Assembly: GCA_016208765.1 (NCBI GenBank)
Contig: JACQXK010000009.1
Location: 182,255-217,741 of the forward strand
DNA: 35,487 nt
Source: Candidatus Omnitrophota bacterium
GTDB lineage: Bacteria > Omnitrophota > Gorgyraeia > Gygaellales > Profunditerraquicolaceae
Direction of reading: 5' to 3'
Every line of letters starts with the position of its first letter. The stretch's first letter is position 1. A model generated the notes under the pieces. The model ran no database searches. It was not told the origin of the DNA and worked only from the letters and a program-made list of their open reading frames with translations. Shown here in pieces: positions 6,883 through 16,006 of this stretch. Both the position numbers and the translations under genes were made by a program.

Positions 6883-7340
6883 TGGATAATTTATTTGTAG
6901 AGTTAGGTAAAAATAAGATTTTTATGATTACACTTTCTGCCTGGTTCATTGCCCAGACAGTAAAGGTAACCTTGGGTATTCTGCGGGAGAAAAAATTTGA
7001 TTTTCGCTGGTTTGTCGGCACAGGGGGGATGCCCTCAAGCCATACAACCGGCGCCTGGTGTCTGGCAACTGCCATTGGCCTTGAGTATGGGTTCGCGCAT
7101 GTTCTTTTTGCCTTGGCTGCTTCTTTTGCCATTGTGGTTATGTTTGACGCGCAGGGAGTGCGCCGGGCAACCGGAAAGCAGGCGCGCATACTAAATAAGA
7201 TTACTGAGGATATTTACTGGAAGGGCCGGCTTGACGAGGAGAAGTTGCGTGAGCTGGTGGGGCATACGCCGATTGAGGTAATCGTCGGGTTTTTGTTAGG
7301 GGTGTTAATTGCTGTTACAGGAAAACTTTTGTTTGGTTAG
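6882..7340 (+). CDS. Divergent PAP2 family protein (DUF212, YuiD-like)
   Basis: The 152-residue integral membrane protein carries the family signature GTGGMPSSHTTGAWCLATAI, then FDAQGVRRATGKQARILN, and ends with GHTPIEVIVGFLLGVLIA. The PSSH and the late GHTP histidine correspond to two conserved phosphatase-type motifs of the PAP2 fold, although no substrate is established for this divergent branch. There are about four membrane helices. It is coupled to the previous gene by a one-base overlap and followed 16 bp later by the transpeptidase gene. A role in lipid or undecaprenyl phosphate handling is plausible but unproven. Confidence 0.9.
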   Translation: MDNLFVELGKNKIFMITLSAWFIAQTVKVTLGILREKKFDFRWFVGTGGMPSSHTTGAWCLATAIGLEYGFAHVLFALAASFAIVVMFDAQGVRRATGKQARILNKITEDIYWKGRLDEEKLRELVGHTPIEVIVGFLLGVLIAVTGKLLFG

Positions 7341-7356
7341 ATAGAGGAGGCTTCTG

Positions 7357-8175
7357 GTGAAAAAGCTGGTGTTAATAATTGGTATTATAGCTGTAATTTT
7401 AATAATTGTTTTAACGGTATTTGGAGTCGGTGCAAAGATTTCTTCTGTAAACAAAACAGAAAGCGGGCCTTCTCCGGCGAGCCTTGTTTCTGAGGCGAAA
7501 GAACTTGAGGAAAGAAATGAACTGCCTGCGGCAAAAGATATTTATCAAAGGCTGGTGAATGAATTTCCCGGATCAAATGACGTGATGAATTGGCAAAAGA
7601 AGGCTGAGGATATTAATATAAAATTACTCTTTTCTCCGCTTATAACTTCCAAGAGCCAGGTTTATACCATAAAGCCGGGTGATACATTGGCTAAGATTGC
7701 CGCGGAGTTTAAAACCACCACAGACTTGATTAAAAAGAGCAATAATTTATCCAGTGACACAATTATCCCGGGAAGAAAAATAAAAGTTTGGAATGCGCCT
7801 TTTAGTATTGTGGTAGATAAGTCGCAAAACATCCTATTTTTAAAATCAGGAGAAGAGGTAGTCAAGACTTATATTGTTGCTACCGGGAAGAATAATTCCA
7901 CTCCCATCGGTGTATTTAAAATTGTGGACAAGATTCCTAATCCGCCCTGGTTTAAGCCAGGAGTAGCGCAGCCTATCCCTGCGGGAAATCCTGAGAATAT
8001 TTTAGGCACGCGCTGGCTTGCCCTGAGCGTTCCCAGTTACGGGATCCACGGCACGACCGAGCCGCAGAGCTTGGGAAAACAAGTTACCCAGGGATGCGTG
8101 CGTATGGCCAACCAGGATGTAGAGGAATTGTATACTATTGTACCTAAAGGCACGGAAGTAACTATCGTTGATTAA
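7357..8175 (+). CDS. LysM and L,D-transpeptidase (YkuD) envelope protein
   Basis: The 272-residue protein starts at a GTG with AGAGGAGG six bases upstream. An N-terminal membrane helix or uncleaved signal (3-23) is followed by a helical, TPR-like stretch (about 42-90). A LysM domain comes next (101-146, [16 protein letters not shown]), then a YkuD catalytic domain (148-272). H231 in YGIHGT and C247 in TQGCVRM are the catalytic pair. The usual motif has SHGC or SxGC; here the residue two before Gly is Thr. Such enzymes make 3-3 peptidoglycan crosslinks or attach proteins to peptidoglycan in the periplasm. The gene lies 16 bp after the DUF212 gene and 2 bp before accA. Confidence 0.93.
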   Translation: MKKLVLIIGIIAVILIIVLTVFGVGAKISSVNKTESGPSPASLVSEAKELEERNELPAAKDIYQRLVNEFPGSNDVMNWQKKAEDINIKLLFSPLITSKSQVYTIKPGDTLAKIAAEFKTTTDLIKKSNNLSSDTIIPGRKIKVWNAPFSIVVDKSQNILFLKSGEEVVKTYIVATGKNNSTPIGVFKIVDKIPNPPWFKPGVAQPIPAGNPENILGTRWLALSVPSYGIHGTTEPQSLGKQVTQGCVRMANQDVEELYTIVPKGTEVTIVD

Positions 8176-8177
8176 AT

Positions 8178-9122
8178 ATGGCTGGATTAGATTTTGAAAA
8201 ACCAATTGCAGAATTAGAGAAGAAAATCCAGGAATTAAAAAACCTTGCCGGAAAGAAAATTGATATTTCTTCCGAAGTGAAGAAGCTTGAAGAAAAACTT
8301 GAGCACTTAAAGAAAGATACGTATAAACATTTAACTGCCTGGCAAAAGGTCCAGCTTGCCCGCCATCCGCACCGTCCATACACCTTGGATTATGTCAGTT
8401 TCTTTATAACGGATTTCTTGGAATTGCACGGAGACCGCGCCTTTGGCGATGACAAGGCCTTGATTTGCGGTGTAGGTAAATTAGATAATCAGAAGGTAAT
8501 TGTAATGGGCCATCAAAAGGGCCGGGATACCAAGGAAAACCTGAAGCGTAATTTTGGCTGCGCGCATCCTGAAGGATACCGCAAGGCCTTAAGGGTGATG
8601 CAACTTGCGGATCAGTTTAATATTCCGATTGTAATTTTTATTGATACTCCAGGAGCTTATCCGGGGATTGGCGCAGAAGAACGCGGCCAGTCGCAGGCGA
8701 TTGCAACAAATTTAAGAGATATGGCCAAAGTCGGTGTTCCGATTGTTGCTACTGTTATTGGAGAAGGCGGTTCCGGCGGAGCATTGGGGATTGGAGTTGC
8801 TGACAGAGTTTTTGTTTTGGAAAATTCTTATTATTCGGTAATTTCTCCGGAAGGATGTGCAGCGATACTTTGGAAAGACGGCTCAAAGGCTCCTGATGCT
8901 GCTGAAGTGTTAAAACTAACCGGCCCTGATTTACTCAAAATGGGGATTATTGACGGGGTGATCCCGGAACCTTTAGGCGGGGCGCACCGCGATCCGCAAC
9001 AAACCGCATTAAATATTAAAGAAATCATTGTTAAAAATTTAAAAGAGCTGAAGAATTTTGATAAAGCTGAATTGCTAAAGTTAAGATATAATAAATTCAG
9101 GTCTATCGGAGCTTACGCGTGA
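8178..9122 (+). CDS. accA: Acetyl-CoA carboxylase carboxyltransferase subunit alpha
   Basis: The 314-residue protein is full length for AccA (about 320). The N-terminal helical hairpin ([18 protein letters not shown]) leads to the crotonase-fold carboxyltransferase. Key stretches are [36 protein letters not shown], and the oxyanion-loop glycines in [15 protein letters not shown], then the [13 protein letters not shown] motif. It transfers CO2 from carboxybiotin to acetyl-CoA to make malonyl-CoA, the first step of fatty acid synthesis, in a complex with AccD. Its TGA overlaps the GTG start of the PadR gene. No accD is nearby, which is common because the two subunits are often encoded apart. 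Confidence 0.97.
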   Translation: MAGLDFEKPIAELEKKIQELKNLAGKKIDISSEVKKLEEKLEHLKKDTYKHLTAWQKVQLARHPHRPYTLDYVSFFITDFLELHGDRAFGDDKALICGVGKLDNQKVIVMGHQKGRDTKENLKRNFGCAHPEGYRKALRVMQLADQFNIPIVIFIDTPGAYPGIGAEERGQSQAIATNLRDMAKVGVPIVATVIGEGGSGGALGIGVADRVFVLENSYYSVISPEGCAAILWKDGSKAPDAAEVLKLTGPDLLKMGIIDGVIPEPLGGAHRDPQQTALNIKEIIVKNLKELKNFDKAELLKLRYNKFRSIGAYA

Positions 9123-9652
9123 TAGAGCATGAGTTGCTTTTGTTGGGCCTCTTACGGGAGAGCCCGAAACATGGTTATGAAATTAAGACTAAGATAAAAG
9201 AAATCCTTTCCTTGTTTGCCGGAGTTGATTTAAAGTCAATCTATTATCCCTTAAGAATTTTGGAGAAAAACGGTTTGGTGGCGCAACGGGTTAGAAAATC
9301 CGGAAAAAGGCCGCAGCGTTTCGTTTATGAGCTAACTGTTAAAGGAAGGGCTCGTTTTGAGGATTTGCTTTCTAAGAGTTTCTTAGAGCTGAAACGCCCG
9401 GAGTTTAGTCTGGACATGAGTTTGTATTTTCTTGATTATATTAAACCGGAGATTGGCCAACGCCGTATCCGCGGCCGTATTTTTATGCTGCATAAAATTG
9501 CTAAGGGCATCAAACAGTTATTAAGGCAGCAGCAAAAAAAGAATTTTTCTGCAGCGCTCGCATTGATCTTAGAGCATAACTTGGAAATGATTGAAGCTGA
9601 GGCGCATTTTCTTGATGGCCTTAATGAAAAGCTTGTTTCTCCTGCCGCTTAA
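9119..9652 (+). CDS. PadR family transcriptional regulator
   Basis: The 177-residue protein has the PadR winged helix at its N-terminus ([20 protein letters not shown], then [20 protein letters not shown] and [18 protein letters not shown]). A C-terminal helical part (about 95-177) fits the dimerisation domain. It starts at a GTG overlapping the accA stop by four bases, so it is made with AccA. PadR proteins usually repress transport or stress genes in response to a ligand; the target here is unknown. It could regulate its own operon or the efflux operon that follows after the 535-bp gap. Confidence 0.88.
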   Translation: MIEHELLLLGLLRESPKHGYEIKTKIKEILSLFAGVDLKSIYYPLRILEKNGLVAQRVRKSGKRPQRFVYELTVKGRARFEDLLSKSFLELKRPEFSLDMSLYFLDYIKPEIGQRRIRGRIFMLHKIAKGIKQLLRQQQKKNFSAALALILEHNLEMIEAEAHFLDGLNEKLVSPAA

Positions 9653-9771
9653 TTTCGTAAAATAATTTAATAATACCAAAAGAAATTCTCCTGTTTCGCG
9701 TTTGGTATCACCGTAACGAGGTTTAAACCTACGCTACTGAAACACGGTTAAAAGTTTTCCCTCTCTTCATT

Positions 9772-9900
9772 AGATCCTTCAGTCGCTTGCGCTCCTTCAG
9801 GATGACGTAAGATGGCTCAACTCCTTCAGGGTGACGATAAGCGCGGTTTCTTCAGGATAGGTACCAACACTTTTTGAGTATTATGCCCAGGATGACTTAA
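9772..9900. repeat. Cluster of short dispersed intergenic repeats (CCTTCAGGATGACG type)
   Basis: The first unit (9772-9807) contains two inverted-looking CCTTCAG arms around TCGCTTGCG. Shorter copies follow: CTCCTTCAGGGTGACG (9821-9836), TCTTCAGGATAG (9849-9860) and CCCAGGATGACTTAA (9886-9900). On the other strand it reads CGTCATCCTGAAGG followed by AGCGCAAGCGA, a form widely seen as a dispersed non-coding repeat in bacterial genomes. The decay from left to right suggests successive partial copies. Confidence 0.65.
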
Positions 9901-10152
9901 AACAACATAATTGATTTTATGGTTTTGCTGACGGCACAATTAGAAAATTTTTGGCATCGCTATAACTACTGGTGTGCAAGGCATTATGGCGAACGAGAGT
10001 ACACAGGTTTTGCGAAAGCCGTTACGAGAGTGAGCCGTAAACCGATGCACACGGCAAAAAATTTCGTGCCGGAAGCGAAACCAGAAAATCAGGCAGGGTT
10101 ACCAGAATCTTCTTGCATTTAAGCAATTTGTATAGTAAACTTTGTTTAGTTG

Positions 10153-10173
10153 ATAGTTAATATAGTTAACTAT
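10153..10173. promoter_or_regulatory. Palindromic operator, probable MarR-protein site
   Basis: A perfect inverted repeat with 8-bp arms, ATAGTTAA (10153-10160) and TTAACTAT (10166-10173), and a 5-bp spacer. It lies directly before the ribosome site AAGGAGG (10175-10181) of the MarR gene, where autorepressor operators of this family normally sit. The promoter hexamers are not clear enough to place exactly. Confidence 0.7.
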
Positions 10174-10187
10174 TAAGGAGGTTAAGT

Positions 10188-10652
10188 ATGAGCGAAGTTT
10201 CTTTGTTGGAGTTTGCAGATAAGATCAGCTTGATTATGCCGCAGATAATGCGCGAGTTCAGCCGTCATCAGGCAGATGAGCTGCATAAGGGTAAAATTAC
10301 CCTGCCGCAATTCTTGATTCTTGAAAATCTTAATTCACAAGGCCAGCAAACTATGACTGCGCTTGCCCGCTATATGCATGTAACCACAGCTGCAATGACA
10401 GGAATAATTGACAGAGTGGTGAGAGATGGCTATGTTGTAAGAACCGCAGAGCCTGATGACAGGCGGATCATCAGGATAAAAATAAGCCCCAAAGGAATTA
10501 AATTAGTGGAAAAGTTTAATAAAAACCAGCGTTCCATGATACTAAAAATCTTTGGGAAGATTTCCGACAAGGACAGGCGCGATTACCTGCGCATATTAAT
10601 GCAGATCCGGGATATCTTGGTTACCGGAATAAATCCAAATATTGAAAAATGA
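10188..10652 (+). CDS. MarR family transcriptional regulator of the efflux operon
   Basis: The 154-residue protein has the MarR winged helix-turn-helix: TLPQFLILENLNSQGQQTMT, then ALARYMHVTTAAMTGIIDRV, and the wing with EPDDRRIIRIKISPKGIKLV including the conserved DDRR. It follows AAGGAGG with 6-base spacing. MarR dimers release DNA when they bind a small, often phenolic, compound. It overlaps the outer membrane factor gene by four bases, so it is the local repressor of this pump operon and probably binds the palindrome at 10153-10173. Confidence 0.93.
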   Translation: MSEVSLLEFADKISLIMPQIMREFSRHQADELHKGKITLPQFLILENLNSQGQQTMTALARYMHVTTAAMTGIIDRVVRDGYVVRTAEPDDRRIIRIKISPKGIKLVEKFNKNQRSMILKIFGKISDKDRRDYLRILMQIRDILVTGINPNIEK

Positions 10653-11947
10653 GAAAAACTGCTTTTGTTGTTTTATTTTTAATTTTTATTTTTAGCCTGC
10701 AGGCGTTTGCCGAGGAGGTTTCTCTGACGCTTGATGAGGCAGTGGCAATTGCCCTACGGGATAACCGCGATATACGCTTACGAACCGAAGAAGTAAAAAA
10801 AGCAAAGGCAAAAATCAGCGAGGCGCGCGGCGCCCTTTGGCCGTCGCTAAACTTTACCGGCGGCTATACCTATACTACAGGCCTTTCAGAAAAGAGAATC
10901 GGCCTTACCACCACGCAGACAACCTTTAAATACCCTTTGTTTGAGAGCGGAAAGATCGTCAATACGATTAAATATAACAGGTTCAACATGGAAGCAACCC
11001 AGGCAGTTTTAGATAAAACAAAATTGGAAATAATCTTGAACCTAAAGAAGGCTTTTTTTACACTGCTATTGGCTTCTGACTATGCGCAGTTAAATAAGAA
11101 AATCGTTGAAAATACGCAGGCACATTTAGATTATCTGCAGGCGCGATATAGAGAAGGAGAAGTCTCTGAGTCAGAGATTTTAAATATTAAAGATTCATTG
11201 GCCAGCGTCCAGCAGGCATACGAGACAAGCCTTAATCAGGTTGAAGCAAGTGTGGCTTTATTAAGAAACATACTCTATCTTGATAATGCTGTGATGGTTA
11301 AGCCGGAAGCAGACTTCAGTTATGACCAAAAAGATATTATTTATGATGAGGCGTTTTTAACCGCGCTTAAGAAACGTCCTGAAATTCAGCAATACGAGGC
11401 CCAACGAAAAGCTGCCCAAAAAGGAATTGAAATTACAAAAGCCGGGACGCGGCCTTCAATCTATGCCTCATGGTCATATTACAGTCGTTCAGCCAGCGGT
11501 TTATTTGCAGGTGACGGCGCAATCACCGGAGCAAGCTCTACTGCTACACGCGCCTGGAATGATTATCAGACTCTGGGTTTTACTTTTAGCTGGCCGGTTT
11601 TTGACGGGTGGGCCACCAGGGCAAAAGTAGAACAGGCGATTGTTGAGTTAAAAGAAACCCAGCTTCTAAAAGAGAAAACAATCAAGGATATTGCCCTGGA
11701 ATTAAAAAACGCTTATTTAGATTTAAAAAACGCGATTGTCAGCATAAGGGCCGTGGAAACAGATGCTGTTTTTTATAAGAATAATTTAGATGTTGCCGGC
11801 AAACAGAAGGATGCGGGTATTGCCAGCCTGCTTGATTTTGATGATGCGGATTTGAAATTCAGGGTTTCAGCTTTTAAAAAGGATCAGGCTGTTTATGATT
11901 ATATCATCGCCAAAAGTAATTTTGATAAGGCCATAGGAGGGATGTAG
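10649..11947 (+). CDS. TolC-family outer membrane efflux protein
   Basis: The 432-residue protein has a cleavable signal (residues 1-21, ending FSLQAFA) and two OEP repeats (about 25-215 and 230-430). Typical stretches are LTLDEAVAIALRDNRDI at the start, and KKRPEIQQYEAQRKAAQKGI and FDGWATRAKVEQA in the second half. As a trimer, such proteins form a beta-barrel and a long alpha-helical tunnel across the periplasm. It overlaps the MarR gene (ATGA) and precedes the fusion protein by 2 bp, so all pump parts are co-expressed. Confidence 0.93.
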   Translation: MRKTAFVVLFLIFIFSLQAFAEEVSLTLDEAVAIALRDNRDIRLRTEEVKKAKAKISEARGALWPSLNFTGGYTYTTGLSEKRIGLTTTQTTFKYPLFESGKIVNTIKYNRFNMEATQAVLDKTKLEIILNLKKAFFTLLLASDYAQLNKKIVENTQAHLDYLQARYREGEVSESEILNIKDSLASVQQAYETSLNQVEASVALLRNILYLDNAVMVKPEADFSYDQKDIIYDEAFLTALKKRPEIQQYEAQRKAAQKGIEITKAGTRPSIYASWSYYSRSASGLFAGDGAITGASSTATRAWNDYQTLGFTFSWPVFDGWATRAKVEQAIVELKETQLLKEKTIKDIALELKNAYLDLKNAIVSIRAVETDAVFYKNNLDVAGKQKDAGIASLLDFDDADLKFRVSAFKKDQAVYDYIIAKSNFDKAIGGM

Positions 11948-11949
11948 AA

Positions 11950-12837
11950 GTGTGTAAAATTAAATGTGTAATGTTCAATGTCAGTTTAGCCGGGATTTTG
12001 ATAATTTCTGCGGGATGCCTTAAGCCTGCGGAAAAAGAAAAGGAAACCGAGAAAATCCCCGTAAGAGTAGAGCAGGTCAAATTGCAGGATATTTATGAAA
12101 CAATTGATTATGTAGGCAATGTCAAGGCCAACGAGGAGGCAGTGGTTTATCCCAAGGTAAGCGGAAAGATCATTGAAAAAGTTAAAGAGGATAATGCCCC
12201 AGTCAAGAAATTTGAGGCCATTGCCTATATTGACCGCGACGAGACCGGGCTAAAATTTGAGAAGGCTCCGGTGGAAAGCCCGTTAACAGGCGTGGTGGGA
12301 AGAGTATTCGTTGATATCGGCACCAAGGTAACTACGGCAACTGCAATCGCCATTGTGGTGGATATGGACAAGGTTAAGATAAATTTGGATATCCCGGAAA
12401 AATATTTAGGTAGTATTTCTTTGCAGCAGGAGGCAAGGATCAAAGTGGATGCTTTTGGAAATGAGGAATTTTCAGGCAGGGTGACTAAGATCAGCCCGGT
12501 GGTTGATTTAAATACCCGCACAGCTCCGATTGAAATTACTTTAGATAATCCCGATCATCGCCTGAAATCAGGGATGTTTGCCAAAGTAAGCCTGATCCTT
12601 AAAGAAAAAAAGAATGTGCCGGTGATCTTAAAGGAAGCGATCTTGGGCAAAGAGCCGGAAAGTTATGTCTTTGTGATCCAGAACAACCAGGCTTTTTTAA
12701 AAAAGGTTTCTCTGGGGATCCGTCAGGGGCCTTATTATGAAGTAATAAATGGTTTAATCGGCTCGGAAGATGTTGTGATTATGGGCCAACAGCGCCTCTA
12801 TGAGGGGGCGGCTGTGCTTGTGGAAGAAGAAAAATAA
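11950..12837 (+). CDS. RND efflux membrane-fusion lipoprotein without alpha-hairpin
   Basis: The 295-residue protein starts at a GTG with GGAGG upstream. A lipobox ISAGC makes C23 the lipidated residue. The lipoyl (biotinyl-lipoyl-like) domain has halves VVYPKVSGKIIEKV and VESPLTGVVGRVFV, then come the beta-barrel domain (IPEKYLGSISLQQEARIKVD) and a membrane-proximal domain. Between the two lipoyl halves there are only about 25 residues, so the long coiled-coil hairpin that normally reaches TolC is absent. BesA of Borrelia is a known hairpin-less example. It bridges permease and outer membrane channel in the periplasm and is followed immediately by the permease ATG. Confidence 0.92.
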   Translation: MCKIKCVMFNVSLAGILIISAGCLKPAEKEKETEKIPVRVEQVKLQDIYETIDYVGNVKANEEAVVYPKVSGKIIEKVKEDNAPVKKFEAIAYIDRDETGLKFEKAPVESPLTGVVGRVFVDIGTKVTTATAIAIVVDMDKVKINLDIPEKYLGSISLQQEARIKVDAFGNEEFSGRVTKISPVVDLNTRTAPIEITLDNPDHRLKSGMFAKVSLILKEKKNVPVILKEAILGKEPESYVFVIQNNQAFLKKVSLGIRQGPYYEVINGLIGSEDVVIMGQQRLYEGAAVLVEEEK

Positions 12838-15800
12838 ATGAATATCGCAGAATTTGGTGTAAAAAAACCTGTAACTAACTTAATGATTTTCTCGGCGATA
12901 CTTATCCTTGCGTTTTACAGCCTGACAAGGGTCGGTATTGATATGATGCCTGAGATTGAGCCTCCGATATTGACGGTAATCTCTGCTTACCCTGGCGCAA
13001 GCCCCGAAGATGTGGAGATCAGGGTCACTGAAGAATTGGAGAATCAATTAGCCACTACCCCCGGGCTTGAAAAGATTACTTCAATTTCTTCCGAGGGGAT
13101 GTCGGTCGTTAATTTAAAATTCATCTGGGGGACAAACCTGGATGCCGCCTCAAATGATGTGCGCGACAGGATTGAGATGGCAAAACAGGCGCTTCCGGAT
13201 ATCCCTGATGAAATGGACAATCCTTATATTTTTAAATTTAACACCTCTAATATACCCATCATTTATGTAGGTATAACTGCCAAGCAGTCTTATTCCGGGC
13301 TTTATGATTTAATTGATAAGAGAGTGGCGGATGCGCTCAGGCAGCTACCCGGCGTCGGCACTGTGCAGCTCCAGGGAGGCCTGGAGCGCCAGATCAACAT
13401 CTGGCTTGACCGCCAGCGTTTGGAGGGTTACGGGTTTTCAATACTGGACATAGAAAATGTCTTAAAGCAGGAAAATATCACCCAGCCGGTTGGGAACCTT
13501 AAGTCCGGGTTAACGGATTATTTTTTACGCCTTCCCGGAGAATTTGCCTCGCCCGATGAAATCAATTATGTGATTTTAGGAAAGCGCAATAACCGCTTGG
13601 TGTATTTAAAGGACGTTGCGCGAATTGATGACAGCTTTAAAGAGGTTACGAATATTGTGCGCATTAACCGTGATCCCGGGATGGTAATGTTTGTTCAAAA
13701 ACAAAGCGGCACAAACACTGTGGAGGTTGCTGAAAGAGTAAAGAAAAGATTGGCCGAGCTTGAAAAAATCCTTCCTACGGATGTTAAGATGAATATTATC
13801 TTTGACAGTTCAAATGATATTATTAATTCCATTAACACTTTAAAAGAAACGCTTGGTTTTGCGGTATTCCTGGTAATTCTTGTGGTTTGGTTTTTTCTGC
13901 GCCAGTTTGCTCCCAGTATGATTGTTGCCTTAACCATTCCATTTTCACTTTTAATAAGTTTTATATACCTGTTTTTGACCGGCAATACTATAAATACAAT
14001 AAGCCTCTCGTCGGTAGCAATTGCTTCGGGCATGGTGGTGGATAACGCGATTGTTGTTGTGGATAATATCCATCGCCGGCTTGAACGTGGGAATCGCCCC
14101 CAGGAAGCGGCAATTTTCGGTACCTCGGAAATGTTTCTTGCAATTTCAGCTTCAACGTTTACTACCGTGGTTGTATTCCTGCCGATGTTGTTTATCCCCG
14201 GAGTAGTGGGGATCATGTTTGGGCAGCTGGCAATGGTGGTGACAGTTACTTTGATCGCTTCGCTTTTTACCGCGGTTACCTTTAGCCCGATGCTTTGCTC
14301 AAAATGGCTGAGGGTGAATAATGGGCAGCAAAAGCCGGGGGTATTTTCTAAATTTTATCAGGTATCTGAAAAATGGTTCAACGCCTGGGAGAATTTTTAT
14401 TCACGCCAGCTTGGTTTCTGCCTGCGGCATAAAAAACTTGTGCTTATAAGTTTTGCACTTACTTTTGTGGCAAGTTTGTTCCTTGCGCGTTTTGTAGGCA
14501 ATGAATTTATTCCCGAAGAAGATACAGGAGACCTGCGTATCACTGCGCATTTACCTATCGGGACAAGGCTTGAGGAGACCGACAAAGTAGCAAACAAGAT
14601 TGAGGATATATTTAAGGATGATGTTCCTGAAATGCGTATCTCCTTTGTTCGTAGCGGCGAGACAACCGGAATAGGCAGAAGAATGGGGCAGGCCTCCGGC
14701 ACTCACATTGCTACCGCAGGGGCAAAGCTTGTGCCTAAAGACAAGAGAAAACGCGGGGTAAAAGAAGTTGCCCAAGAAGTGCGCAAAAGAATTAATAATA
14801 TACCCGGTATCCTTAAGGCAGATATTGCAACCGGAAGCCCATTAGGCCGCTTGATCAGCGGCGCAGGAGGCAAGGCTATTCAGGTGGAAATTATCGGGCA
14901 TTCTTTTGAAGACACAGACGCGCTGGCATTAAAAATTAAAGGAATGCTTGAAAAAATTACCGGGGCAGTTGATGTCACAATCTCACGCGAAGATAAACGC
15001 CCTGAAATAAAAATTGAATTAAACCGCGAGAAAGCAGCAAGCCTGGGGCTTAATATGCAAGTGGTTGCAGATACTTTGAAGTCATCAATCCAGGGAGATA
15101 CCGCAACCAAATATCGCGAAAAAGGAAAGACGTATGATATTTATGTCCGCCTGGAAGATGCCTCGCGCAAAAATTTAGAAGATATTGAGAATCTTTCTAT
15201 TATGGCCCCTTTACCCGAGGAGTATGTTTCGTTTGAGCCGCTTGAGCAAAGCTGGGCTTTAAGGGGAGCAAAAAGAAACCAGATAAAATTAAGCAATATC
15301 GCGCGGATTTACGAATCTCGCACTCCGGAAGAAATTGAGCGCAAAAATCGCGAGAGAGTGGTAAAGGTTGAGTGCAATACTTACCGTAGGTCGTCAGGAA
15401 AGATCTTAGAAGACCTGGAAAGAGAGCTTAAAAAGATTATCGTGCCCGGCGACATCAGTATTAATATCGGAGGAGAAGCGGAGGAGCAAAGAAAGGCATT
15501 TAGAGACCTGCTTCTCTTATTGATCTTGGGCATATCTTTGGTTTATATGGTAATGGCTGCGCAATTTGAGTCTTTGCTTGATCCGTTTATAATTATGTTT
15601 TCAATTCCGTTTACTTTTATCGGGGTAATAATTGGATTTGTGCTTACAGGAACGACCCTTAGCGTAATTACATTTTTGGGGATAGTTATGCTTATGGGTA
15701 TTGTTGTGAATAATGCTATTGTTTTGATCAGCTACATCCAGATTTTACGCGCCAGAGGAATGCCTATGTTTGAGGCAGTGACCCAGGGAGGAAGGGACAG

Positions 15801-16005
15801 GCTTCGCCCGGTTTTAATGACAACGATCACTACTCTTATGGGTTTGTTGCCGTTAGCCTTATCCCGCGGGGAAGGCTCGGAAGTCTGGCAGCCGTTAGGC
15901 ATTACCATGATTGGCGGTTTAACCGTATCTACTGTAATTACATTGCTTTTTGTACCTACTTTATACGCTGTGTTTCACAGAAAATCAGATAGAGCCGGAG
16001 TTTAA
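12838..16005 (+). CDS. RND family efflux permease (AcrB/HAE1-like)
   Basis: The 1055-residue protein is full length, with 12 membrane helices and two large periplasmic loops. Recognisable parts are the N-terminus (FGVKKPVTNLMIFSAILILA), GIDMMPEIEPP, the porter motif YPGASPEDVE, and the helix-4 stretch GMVVDNAIVVVDN with D402 and D409. AcrB has D407-D408 in helix 4 and K940 in helix 10. Here the aligned residues are D402-N403, and N958 in GIVVNNAIVLI. The proton relay is therefore reduced to a single aspartate without the lysine, as in some other RND branches. It pumps small hydrophobic compounds or similar, driven by an ion gradient. The substrate is unknown. Confidence 0.95.
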   Translation: MNIAEFGVKKPVTNLMIFSAILILAFYSLTRVGIDMMPEIEPPILTVISAYPGASPEDVEIRVTEELENQLATTPGLEKITSISSEGMSVVNLKFIWGTNLDAASNDVRDRIEMAKQALPDIPDEMDNPYIFKFNTSNIPIIYVGITAKQSYSGLYDLIDKRVADALRQLPGVGTVQLQGGLERQINIWLDRQRLEGYGFSILDIENVLKQENITQPVGNLKSGLTDYFLRLPGEFASPDEINYVILGKRNNRLVYLKDVARIDDSFKEVTNIVRINRDPGMVMFVQKQSGTNTVEVAERVKKRLAELEKILPTDVKMNIIFDSSNDIINSINTLKETLGFAVFLVILVVWFFLRQFAPSMIVALTIPFSLLISFIYLFLTGNTINTISLSSVAIASGMVVDNAIVVVDNIHRRLERGNRPQEAAIFGTSEMFLAISASTFTTVVVFLPMLFIPGVVGIMFGQLAMVVTVTLIASLFTAVTFSPMLCSKWLRVNNGQQKPGVFSKFYQVSEKWFNAWENFYSRQLGFCLRHKKLVLISFALTFVASLFLARFVGNEFIPEEDTGDLRITAHLPIGTRLEETDKVANKIEDIFKDDVPEMRISFVRSGETTGIGRRMGQASGTHIATAGAKLVPKDKRKRGVKEVAQEVRKRINNIPGILKADIATGSPLGRLISGAGGKAIQVEIIGHSFEDTDALALKIKGMLEKITGAVDVTISREDKRPEIKIELNREKAASLGLNMQVVADTLKSSIQGDTATKYREKGKTYDIYVRLEDASRKNLEDIENLSIMAPLPEEYVSFEPLEQSWALRGAKRNQIKLSNIARIYESRTPEEIERKNRERVVKVECNTYRRSSGKILEDLERELKKIIVPGDISINIGGEAEEQRKAFRDLLLLLILGISLVYMVMAAQFESLLDPFIIMFSIPFTFIGVIIGFVLTGTTLSVITFLGIVMLMGIVVNNAIVLISYIQILRARGMPMFEAVTQGGRDRLRPVLMTTITTLMGLLPLALSRGEGSEVWQPLGITMIGGLTVSTVITLLFVPTLYAVFHRKSDRAGV

Positions 16006-16006
16006 T

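Larger units (their letters stand above)
9653..10187. other. Non-coding stretch with hairpins, dispersed repeats and the efflux promoter
   Basis: This 535-bp gap holds no convincing gene. From left to right it contains a hairpin with ATACCAAA (9673-9680) and TTTGGTAT (9701-9708), lacking a T-tract; a 12-bp palindrome AGGTTTAAACCT (9719-9730); a cluster of CCTTCAGGATGACG-type repeats (9772-9900); a 67-codon frame (9919-10122) that does not look like a protein; and the MarR operator and ribosome site next to 10188. Confidence 0.7.

Noticed and set aside
9919-10122. 67-codon plus-strand frame after the repeat cluster
   Set aside because: No ribosome site, mixed composition without a fold-like pattern, and no recognised homology; placed in an area of decayed repeats.
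15950-16006. Upstream extension of the PII-like gene inside the permease gene
   Set aside because: The ATG at 16007 gives the family-like N-terminus; the extra 19 codons would be out of frame with, and overlap, the permease end.
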